The notes below the pieces were generated by a model. That model made no database searches. It had not been told where the DNA came from and saw nothing but the letters and a program-made list of their open reading frames with translations. A DNA stretch of 64,000 bases from Ascidia mentula. Taxonomy: Eukaryota; Chordata; Ascidiacea; Phlebobranchia; Ascidiidae. Of the stretch, positions 46,801 through 57,500 are shown piece after piece. Each line of letters begins with the position of its first letter. Within the stretch, counting starts at the first letter, position 1. The DNA is taken from contig OX387199.1 in the NCBI GenBank assembly GCA_947561715.1, positions 18,729,001 through 18,793,000 of the forward strand, read 5' to 3'. A program made the position numbers and the translations under genes.

Positions 46801-48969
46801 ATGCATCTTAAGCACTAGAAAAAGTTTGTGTTATTTTATATTACTTTGATAAATGCAGAAGCACAGACACAACTCTCCGTGAAAAACTCTGAACTCTACG
46901 ATCTAAAACGAGGCAATGTCTTCTATCTTGTCGGAAAGTTTGAAGGTAATTTTGTCTTTGCAAGAATATTAATGCGAGATTTCCTATTCAACTTTTTGTT
47001 TGCAGGAAATGTTCATACCGATGATAAGCAACAGGCTCCCAAGTAAGAAAAGTTACTAATTAATCTAAAAAACAGGTTTTTAAATGATTTAGAAGTTAAT
47101 AGTTTTTCGCTGGAAGTGCTTAAGAAACATAAATCAGCGCATTTGAGTTAACACCCTTTAAAAAACAGAAGAAAGCAAGGGTTTGAAGAAATAACTTTCT
47201 AATACCAGCTGTTTAAAGGCCAAAAGCAAGACCAAGACAACACAATGAATTACAAATGAAACCAAAGGAAGAGAAGGTAAAGTTGCATTAAAAACCTGTC
47301 AAAACTTTGGGTATTATTTGATCAAGTGAAAATGATTTCTGTCACTTTTGCGTGCATAATCCATTTGAATTGCAAATCATACCCAACCCCTCTAATCAAC
47401 TTTCTTCTATTCATGGGTTTTGCACAGGTATTGAAAGTACAAGATGAAACTTTTCGAGAAAATCGTGATACTGATACAGGTGTGGCGTTGTTATGCTTTT
47501 GTAAAATAAATACTTTTTCTAATAAAATCTCATCTTTAGTAAAGAGGCCGTCTCTCACCAAACCGAAGGTTGGAGTCCGGATGTACGATCACATCGCAAG
47601 GGGAAGGATGACTGGCCAAGTTTATGGAGCAATAAAGAGAAACGACAGCTTTGTTGCTTCTACTAGCGGTAAATCGAGTGTGCAGTTTTCTGTACTACCG
47701 ACACGCGCTAAAATAGCTATAAAACGTTGTCATTTGTGTGAAAAAAGTCAACGTGGAAAAACCTCCAATGATTAAAACCGTGGCAAGATGGACGAGCAAA
47801 ATACTTATTTTAGCATAACTGTAGTTAAAGTACAATCGTTTTACAACAATATCCGCACTCGTATTTTGTCGTGCATTTGACATCTTTTCTCAATCAGGTC
47901 AACGTCGCGAAATCAACTACAAGAAGAGAGTCCAAAAGTTTTTCAAAACCAAAGGTACTACAATATCATTAAATTTGTGTTTCCCCTGTGTTTTGCTAGG
48001 CTTCGTGACCGAAATGTCCAAGTTACGAATTTCAACTTAAAATGCCAAGATATTTTTTGTTTAGACAAGAACCTCTATCAATCACTTTCAAAGCCGAATT
48101 TTCAAAAAGCACGGCGTCAGGCCAAGGAGGGATGCAAAAACGGGAACTTTGAGGAAACAAAACAATATGGCGAATTACTAACAGCCTATATTATCAACGG
48201 GGAATCATCGACCTGCGAAAACCTGTTGAACTTTGCACAACAGGAGCGGTTAAACGGGAAACTAATTGACTGCGCAGTTTTCACCATGGTTGCTTCGAAC
48301 TGTTATATTAAGCTGGATGATCCCGCTGACATAATCCACGGCCTACGTGCTTGTTGCGAGGAGTTTTGTGCCTTAAGCAAGGCCCTCATCAGCGAAAAGC
48401 TTAACAGAGTGGTTTCTGCGGTCACTGTGAAACTAATACTGCGATGCAAGCTGAAGGTGGAGAGGGTGGAACCTTGTAACGAAGATTTGAGAAAATTCCT
48501 TACATTCCAGTGCGGGTTGTTCATCGGCCAAGTGGAATACATGCTGCATGACTACATTCGGGCGGAAGTGACGTTGAAAAAGTTGATAAGCGGAGCTCCC
48601 GATAGAGTTAAAACGTCGAGCGTCTTCGCAGAATGCTGGGAATTGTTGGGGGACAATCACTTGGAAATGTACACTACCGAAAATACGCATGATACATTGG
48701 AAGAAATACGCATTTATTCCGAAGTGTTTGACTGCATCCAGGGAGCGGATGAGAGTAAAGAAGAGCATTTGCAGGAAGCGCGGAGGTGCTTCATCCACGC
48801 GAAAGCTGCGATTAATTCGTGCCATGATATATCCCAGGTTGAAAAGCCTCACTGGCATAAAAGATGCAATAAGAAACTGAAATGCATTGGTAGCATTGCT
48901 GAACAACAGTACGGGCAACACTTTTTCGAAAAAGCTAGGATTGGTGAAGAGTACAAAATTGGACAATAA
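43827..48969 (+). CDS. Unrecognised multi-exon protein with Tyr/Pro-rich modules and helical C-terminus (5' end not found)
   Basis: Exons in consistent phase: 43,827-43,889, 44,041-44,136, 44,278-44,373, 44,650-44,718, 45,578-45,637, 45,976-46,053, 46,859-46,945, 47,006-47,042, 47,219-47,276, 47,428-47,479, 47,540-47,668, 47,898-47,954 and 48,065-48,969. They give 594 residues after the first partial codon. The first seven exons are all phase 1-1 with lengths divisible by three, so each can be skipped or duplicated without frame change. They encode short acidic, Pro- and Tyr-rich pieces (YMPADHAYEPPP, YEYPYEIQPLIYDD, LPKNPYDGGDEN). The 47,540 exon is basic. The last exon gives about 300 mainly helical residues with several Cys and heptad-like Leu spacing, perhaps a TPR-like solenoid. 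I see no transmembrane segment and no known domain. The 5' end may lie before the inverted array copy. The 47,219 exon is the least certain. Confidence 0.7.
44960..45090 (-). mobile_element. tRNA-derived SINE fragment
   Basis: Minus-strand tRNA-like head (GAGCTTGAACTCACGACCC and TGAGCTACAGG on the plus strand), followed by CGGGGTATATTGTGGCCAAGG, the same head flank as the copies at 27.4-27.9 kb. It lies in an intron of the multi-exon gene. Confidence 0.7.
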
Positions 48970-49765
48970 TGATATAACGCCCATTATTTTGTCATATTGA
49001 TGTGTTTATAAGTTGGTGTTGAACGGTTTTAATACGTTGATGTTGTTCTACGCAAGCATATGCTGGTTTTCTAAAACACAGTTTAAAAAATATGCAATAG
49101 AATTGATTACAAGTTTACGTAAATACCCCAGCATCACAGTTACAGCGAGTAATCTACAACGTGGCATAGTTTATTTCCATTATCCAAATATTGCGCTCTA
49201 TCTTCGTTATTATTTATACATTGTTTGGTCTAATTACAGTAATACCATCTGCCATTAAGTGGTGAAATTAGCGCTAAGTAGTGCTAAAATATTTGGATGG
49301 AACCGCAATCATCTGTGCCATCCCTGCACTTAATTCCAAAGCCGCCGCGGCTCATTTCAGAAATATACTGATAGATTTTTTTACATGCGCTTGCACATAA
49401 TGAACAAAGTGGCATCGAACGTGTGATTTTTAAACGATTTTTATGATATGTATAAATGTTTGGTACCTAGTTATTTGTACCCAATAAATCGACCTTGACC
49501 GAAAGGTGAAAACGTGTGTGTCTGCTAGTGTAAAAGCTAGCACAATGCCACAGTCAGCAGCTGCACTGATGAGATCTTACAGGTAGGAACGGGGTGTACA
49601 CCCAATCCGCAGCTCTCTTTTGGAGAAGTGTTGTACAGTTAGATGACATGAAAGAAACAATAGAGCAATACCCGACGGTTTATGCACAATATTTTGGCGA
49701 AGCATAATATTATGAGCACATTGTTTAGGGTTGTGTGAACTAAATATCACTTTTGGAATTAGAGC
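48970..49765. other. Unassigned intergenic DNA
   Basis: No supported gene between the multi-exon gene and the minus-strand sulfotransferase-like copy, which converge here. A GTGTACACCC...GCAGCTCTCTTTTGGAG stretch near 49,590-49,625 resembles 1,130-1,160 slightly. Nothing else stands out. Confidence 0.5.
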
Positions 49766-51758
49766 TTATAGCACATATAGAAAAATACAGTACAGGACGA
49801 CCCCACACATCATAAACAAACAAGCGAGAGAAATCATCAGTTCGTTTTGTATCCGTTGCATCACAGGATTCTCTTTTCTCAGATCGTGAAGCACAGTGGC
49901 TCCTTTGTTCTTGTGGGGAAATGGAATATCGGGAACTGGAACGCCCAGGAAATCACACAGAGGTTTCCAACCTTCCTTCACTTCATAAACTAACAACCGG
50001 GTTTTTGGGACAACCTGCAAATACAGGAAATGTACACTAAAACTTTATGTAATATTACATATGTATAAGGTTCACTGGCTTTGCAACCAAGGCATTGCAA
50101 CCCAGCTGGATCAACCACTTTTTCCTAACAAGTCGAAGCGAGATTTGGAAAATCAAGCTGCTGGAGAGGATTGAACTCACGACCATGAGCTAACCAGGCC
50201 CACCGCTCTACCAACTGAGCTACAGCGGTTTCACGGGGTATATTGTGGCCACGGAACACTGGTTTTGGCCTTTGATAGCCAAATATAAATGGCCTGCGCA
50301 GTGGGGCGATCCTGCCTTGCTATGCGAAAGCATGGTAATACTTTTACGTATATGTATAAGATGGAAACGATGCGAAAAATTTGGGAAAACATGGAGTCAA
50401 ATTTATCAACTTAACTTTTCGATTCTATATCAAACCCTATGGAACGATCATCGGCTCTTTATAATTGCATGTACAATTTGATAATGTGTCGAAATCATCT
50501 TGGTACCATAATGTTGAACCATAATTCAAAAAGTTTTGGATAATTTCGTTACAACCATAGATCTCTTTTTTGCCACAAAACTAATCATATTATACCTGTT
50601 TAACTCTTCTCTCGTGTCGACGTTTATTGCGTTTCAATGACTCCTCGTTGTGTAGCTTTATAAACATCCGGGGCCACGACATGTTGCCGAAGTGACGAAC
50701 TATAAAAAACATGCAGGTGATGAAATTGTTTATCGCGATGAGGAATTTTTTTCTATGAATGGGAACCCTTGGCAAAGTTTCATTCACTCACAGAAACCAA
50801 AAAATAAGAAATTGTGTAAAACTTTTTATGACGTGTTTTTTTGGATATAAACCAACAACAATGTCTCGAGAACGAAGGTTTGTAAGAAAACGTTATGTTG
50901 CCATGTAGTTGCATGGATCATAATTTTGTCAAAAACCTGTTTATCTTTTCGCGTGAAAAGCTCCAATAAGAAACTCACTGATTATAGCCATGTAAAAGTG
51001 CATTCTTATGCCAGTGATGGTGAAAGTTTTGGCAAGCCGAAACGGAATATCGTTGTTAACTTAATCGATTTGTTTCACGAAGCTCCGATACCAAGAATCG
51101 TCATCACGGGTTGTTAGAATAACCTGAAACAAGTCTGATGTAAGAAATCGTAAATATTTAAATATATTAGTATTTTTTACACATAATAAGACGTTTCGCA
51201 GCATATATCGTTTCGAGTGATTAATTGCATTCATACCGATAATTTGTTTAATTTCGACTTTGAAGAAAGCAATGACGCAAAAGATTTTTTCTAATGTATT
51301 TCCTTGGAACGTGCATGAGGGCCACAACCTATGTACGAGATGTTATATATGTTGTTCCCGTTGACTACGTGTGCGTTATTGGCCCTATTCTGGAAGCAAT
51401 TGTACTGCGAGTTCGTGTTTAAAGAATCACTGCTGATTATTGTACTGTTAGCGACAGTGCTGTTAACTACTGGATTATTAAGTATAGCGCTGTAAGATGA
51501 ACAAACCTTTGTATCAGGAAATGCGTCAAATATTTCCTCCCAGTAATAATTGCACGGATCGTCGGCTACAGCGTCAACATTCTCATACATTCGTCGCATA
51601 TCTTCCATTTTAAATCCATTCTGAATTTGTCTTTTCCAATCATCACCAAGGTAGTAAAAGTTTTCCATCCGGTCGTACACGTTGTAACCTAACAAGGTTA
51701 AGGCGGCTGTCATGGTTTTGGTTCCAGTTTTTGGGAGTCCGGCAATAATTGCTTTCAT
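49766..51758 (-). pseudogene. Sulfotransferase-like gene, complete but for one stop codon
   Basis: Minus-strand exons 51,507-51,758, 50,979-51,123, 50,596-50,699 and 49,766-50,014, all with GT-AG borders and family lengths. P-loop GLPKTGTKTM, VILTTRDDDSWYRS, SWPRM and GWKPLCDFLGVPVP are present, as is the hydrophobic tail. In exon 2 the codon at 51,061-51,063 (minus) is TAA where the other copies have CAA or similar Gln/Ile context, ending the protein at about residue 105. Intron 3 holds a SINE. It is the only nearly complete copy on the minus strand and lies far from the main cluster, beyond the unrelated multi-exon gene. Confidence 0.85.
50075..50265 (-). mobile_element. tRNA-derived SINE
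   Basis: The plus strand shows CAGCTGGATCAACCAC, then a tRNA-like inverted head (TTGAACTCACGACC, CTCTACCAACTGAGCTACAG) and CGGGGTATATTGTGGCCACGG. It is oriented minus, inside intron 3 of the sulfotransferase-like copy. Confidence 0.75.
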
Positions 51759-54553
51759 GATTAAGGACAAATTTTTAAATGAATTTAACCCGATAGAATA
51801 AATACTGCAATTTGCTGCATGATTGAAATGCATTACAATGATAGCAGCTAACCCAACAGATGAAACAAAACTACGAACATCAGCTTTTCAAATCTCCCAA
51901 GTTTGCAGTTTTTCATAACATCTCAATCACCACTCGCTAGATATTTTATCGTACAGGGCTTTCCCCATACTGAAGCCATGTTTTGCGTCGTTCTACAACA
52001 CGAACACGTCTCGTTAAATCTTTGCAAGGCAACAGCTGAGTAATCGCACCCAGCTCGCCACGACGTATTTTTGCAAAACGTCTGCAGACACTTGTTTGTT
52101 ACGTAGGTTATTGCGCAACATCTTGTGTAATGGTCTGACAGATAACGCTGAAGCATTCCGTGCAATGCATGACGGAGCAAGGTCGCCACACATGCCTCAA
52201 ATGGAGATCACAGATATCGTATACCATGCACAGTCGTTGCAACCAATCAATTGCAGTCAAGGCAAAACGCTTAGCAGGAAGCTTGGTTTTTCGGATCTGT
52301 ATTATTCACTAATTTAATACCGTTTGTTGTTTTCGGACACACAACTTGTCGGGTCATAGAATGGCATGCTCAGCAAATTCAATTCGACACAAGCGATTAG
52401 AATCGACACAAGCTTGAAATATCTCTTTTGTCGTTGGTTATATCGCCACATTTTCTACGCACGTTGCAATCAAGCAGAAAGCCGCAAAATCACTACTGTG
52501 ACTTGTATGTGGCAGAACAGCGCCGAAACCCAACGGTTATGCCCATGCTGATGGGTGCTAAAACCAACAGAAAATTTAATAAATACGTCTTTAATACGAT
52601 TTACATCAAGCAAGCAATTCAGTGCATCGTGTACATTGTAATTGTAATTAGCCTCTGCATCGCTTGCGGCGACACAACCATACTTTTCCTTGCAAGCTTG
52701 ACTAGCCAAGCGTAAAAGTCACGTGCCTACCGTATCCGAGAAATGCGCGTATTTTCCGTTTTCGGAAGTTTTGAAAAAAGCAAAAGATCAGTCGATAAAT
52801 TGTTTCGATCAAATAAAAACGGTTCGTCTGAATGCAAAGGTCCAAATTTCGGTATTGCACAGATCCTTGCTTCTATATGAATATCTTTTGTCTCTCCAGG
52901 GAAAATAAAAATCCCATACCAACATCGACAAACACCTTATTCCAAAAAAGCTGGCTTTAGACTTGTTATAACTCATAGCACATGATGTAGTTAATCACGG
53001 GTTCTTTGATCAGGATTTTTTCATAAATGATGAAGGAGTCTAACCTAACACTCCCAATTCAGTCTAAACCATCAGACTGTGACTGTCGAATTAAAATGTA
53101 TATAATTTTTATATTGTGAAATTGGCAAACGTTTTTTGGGCTAGTTAGTTGGATTTGGTTCAATTGCAAACATTCAATATGCCTTTATTGATAATGGTAA
53201 TTTTCCTTGATTGAAGATTTAAATGTGACAAAATTGTCAACAACAGAAAAATTGTCATGTATTGATTCAATTTAAAGCCTTCTTCGTAAAATGGAATGCC
53301 GTCTTTTACATTATCCAATCATTACATTATTAGAGATTATAGTTTGTTTAGTGCTAAGGCTCGTGTAGTGTTTTTGAATATTGCCGGCTTATTTACAAAA
53401 CAATGGTAAAATCCATTGCAAACGCCTGGTTCCAACAGGTTGGCATTAAAAGTGGGTTGACAATTTTCCCTAGAAACTGTTATTTTGGTGCTTTGACATG
53501 GGTTATTACATCAAGAACATATGCCTGTTGCTATAGGGCACATTTCAATGATCGCACAGGCGCAAATATAAAACGACATAAGGCTGTCAATCAACTTGCG
53601 ACAAAAGTGTCATGCCGACGGAGATAGTTGAATGCTGAGAAGGAAGTATGGAAGCGTGTTGTCAACCGCGCTAACGTTGAAGAGGAAGGGCGAGTTTTGA
53701 AATATTAACTTATGTGAAAATATGGCTAGATTTTTGTTATGGTTAGGATTAAGGCCCAAGTGAACTTTTTTGCATTACATGTGATATTAAATTCCATATT
53801 TGGTGAAGACACCACAGTCAACGTAGAACGTTCAACAAATTCCCCGCATATCGTTTATATATTTTTTTGCTAGGCGTAAAAATTTGTTGCCTGATTTCAA
53901 CTTTTAAACCAACCCGAAAGATTAGAAACGAAGCAAGTTAACAGATATCAACACACAATCCTAATGCCTGCGTTGTTGGCCGCTGAGTGGTTTAGGTTTA
54001 TTCAGCAGGAACTATAGCTGTTATAACATCTAATCTAAGTTTTCGGTATGGGTAACGCAATATAGAAGTGTTGCAACGCCAAGCGTGAAAGAGCAAAAAA
54101 GGCGACTGCGGCGCTTGGCGATTCAGGGGTTTACAACATATTTCTAACAGGACGACGTTAAATTTAGCATCTGTATTGCTTGATTATCAATATTGTTTAG
54201 TGGCGAGCAAATGCAAACCTGGGGAAAGTGAAAGAGTTGTTCTTGAAAGAAACACGATATTGTGAAATTTACAAAGGTTTTTAATGCATACATTGATAGT
54301 TATAACTTGCCATGTTTAAAGATTGAGATGCAGAAGAATTAAAAACAGAAACATCGATCCGCATTTTGACTCCTAAAAGTAGAAGCAAGGTTTACCAAAT
54401 TTATGTCCATTTTAAATAACAATGGCATTTTATTATCAGAGCTTGAAACGGCGCAAATTATTGTTTAAATGAAAAACAATTCGTAAAACGTAAATTGCAA
54501 ACAATGCAGTCACCAGTAGCCACTGGGAGCTGCAGAAAATAACAAGATTTGAG
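51759..54553. other. Unassigned intergenic DNA
   Basis: Almost 2.8 kb with only short unsupported ORFs, such as 52,096-52,317, 52,428-52,715 and 53,403-53,627, in overlapping frames. No repeat family seen elsewhere in the window occurs here. The upstream region of the receptor gene probably lies at the right end. Confidence 0.5.
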
Positions 54554-57500
54554 ATGCGTTTGTGTTTTATCAGATATTGGCTGGAAATGATGATTGATGG
54601 AATCCTGCTCTCGTTTATCACAATTGCCGCAGCAAAATATGCCCCTTGGGACCGTAAGTATATTATGTTACAAATCCAACTAATAACTTTTTATCGCTGT
54701 CTTTTGTGGATGCAGTTTTAGTTTGTTGTAAACTTCAATTACAAAACACGAGGATTCGTGCACTGTTTTATTCGATTCTGGTTGATGGGATAAATGTTAC
54801 TGTGCAGGATTCAATTGCGATAATGGGAACAAGGTGGACGCTCGTTACTTCTGTGATGGCACTGCTGCTTCCTGGAGAATGTGCTCGGACAGAAGTGACG
54901 AAAAATCGGCCAACTTTCCCACCTATCCTGCAAACCTCACTAGTGCTTATATGAGGTAAAAACCCAAGCATGTTTGGGATATCCGTTCTTTCAGGGTTTG
55001 GTGACAGGTAAGTGGTATTTTTTTCCCGGGTCATTCATATTTTAGCAGCATCAGCAGTAAAAGTGTTGTATGTTCGGTGTGCTTGTTTAGTTTTGACCAC
55101 ACCCGGTTTCGCACCCAAGATATCCAGGTCACCAATCCCGATCAGGTTTTATTCTTGGAATATGGGTCGAGCGCCCAGACCTATCTTGCCAGTATGACAA
55201 GCGTTATTGTATTATCTAGATTATTATCTAGAAAAACTCCTAATTTTGAAACTTGGAAAACTCCTAGTGTTAAAAAGTTTGAGAATGGGATTAAGCTTAA
55301 ACACCAATTGTCAGTAAAGATTGCAAAATTAGTGTGGTTTTGTGAGCGGTCAATTATCAACCTTATGTTAAAATAAGTACTAAAGTCCATTCATTAGTGT
55401 TTATTTGATGTAGTTCAACGTACTTTTTATGAAGTTGCAACAACAAGTTTGACTACAGCGACTCAAACAAAGTATGCGCTCTAAGACGTATGGAGTTTTG
55501 CAAAGGGGAAATCCAATGTGTTGGCAAAACGCTTTGTGACATCTGCCCCTCCCTCTTCCAATGTCCTAACTCAGCTTGTTGGAACCGTTCGACTGTTTGT
55601 GATGGTGATCCTTGCAATGACTGTCCAGCTTTCCAACAGTGGAATAACGGCTACGGCTTTAAATGTATTCGGAATGGCAGGAATTGCAATCTTCCGCAGT
55701 TACTGGTATGGGACGGCATTGCCGATTGCGACGATAAATCGGATTTGTGTCACACGCCAGGAGAAGGAGATGTCAGGTATTTTTTTACAAAATCAGATGT
55801 CAAATTTGCCAACAGAAGAGCGGTAACGTCGCGTAAGATGTCGGCAATTTTGTTATTGCAGAGATATCCGAACTTCTTCATCCTTTAACGAACAGTCGTG
55901 TTTCCAATGCAAAAATGACACCATGATTATCTCAAGGTCAAGTGTTTGTGATGACGTCATTGATTGCCCTGATATTAGCGATGAATCCAATTGTAGTAGA
56001 GAAGCTCTTCAGCAATATAGGTACAAAAATCACAACACACTTTAGGTGTCCTTATTATTGAAAACATAGTTTTAACATCGTGATAATTGTAAGCAGTCAA
56101 AATCAACGCTGTGATTGCTTCGACCGTCACGGAGTCTGTCACAACGCAATGAACGAAGCCAACATTTCCTGTGACCTAACAAAAATTGAAATCTGCGACC
56201 AACTCGCACCCTGTGAGGGGAATTACCCATGCGAGTACCACTGTTCAACCAACTTCCAGTGTCCGAATTCAGCTTGTTGGAAACGTTCGACTGTTTGTGA
56301 TAGTGATCCTTGCAATGACTGCCCAGCTTTCCAGCAATCGAATAATGGACTTGGATTCAAATGCGTTCGGAATGGCAGGAATTGCAATCTTCCACAGATG
56401 TTTCTATGGGACGGCATTGCCGATTGTGATGATAAATCTGATTTGTGTTACACCTCGGAGAATGGAGATGTCAGGTATTTTGTTAAACACTTGACCTAAG
56501 AGAGAAACAAAAATCTTTTCCCATTGTTTTGCACAATTATAAATCCTTCGTTTGATGATTGTTTAACAACGCAATGCAACATCCGTGTGCATTATGGCAG
56601 AGACGTTCGAAATCCTTATTCATTTAATCATCGGTTATGCTTCCAATGTGTAAACGACCCTATGATCATCTCAAGATCGAGTGTGTGTGATGACGTCATC
56701 GACTGCCCCGATAAGAGTGACGAATGTTTTTGTCAATCTGGGAAAATCAAAGAGTGCGTCAAGTTTCATTAGTAAGTGATAAACGTCCACATTTATGAAA
56801 AAAAATTTTTACGAGGTTAAAATTTTGACAAATATATTTTGCTAAAAAGCATCGTCAGTTTTTTATTTAAATAGAATCTTTGCGTTCATATAGCGCTATA
56901 AGAATGGAGAGTGATTCCTTGAATCGTGTAATATGAATAAGTTGGCGTTGTGTTTAAATAATGAAGGTGCTAACGGCGTTAGTGTAAATTTACCTGGCAA
57001 AAAGAAAAGCCTGCTCTTTTCAGAATTCTTGATAAAAACAATTTTAATGAAAAACTTCATAAAACATAAGATTGCGACAGCGCGAATCTCACAATAACCC
57101 ATTTTTTTACCTTTCCAGTAATGATACGGAAATGCAGATCGACTGCCCAACAACAAAAACAACCTCCTTCATACAAGGAAGGTGGAATTGTGAGGTAAGC
57201 AAATAATTTTTCGTTTCGTTTGTAAAACAGAAATTTGAGAATGTCAACAAGACGGTGTGCTAATATACTTGCTACATGAATTCCAACTGATTAAATGGGT
57301 AAATGAACATGTAAGTCCGTTGAGCATCTGTGGAAATGTGGGTTCCATGGTTAAAATCGTTTGGCGTTGATTTCTTAGACCAACACATTTCTCTACTAAG
57401 CACCTTCAGTATCTTATTCAAATAAATGTATCTTATAAAACTTAACGATTCATTTACAAAAAATATAATAAAAAGTGATTACTAGGACTGACCTAGATTA

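Noticed and set aside
47977-48064. Independent start of a 330-codon gene at 47,977
   Set aside because: The acceptor TTTAG at 48,064 joins in phase to the exon ending 47,954; the extra N-terminal residues are intronic.
48433-48984. 183-codon ORF on the minus strand
   Set aside because: It is the shadow of the long final exon of the plus-strand gene, which is supported by consistent splice phases upstream.
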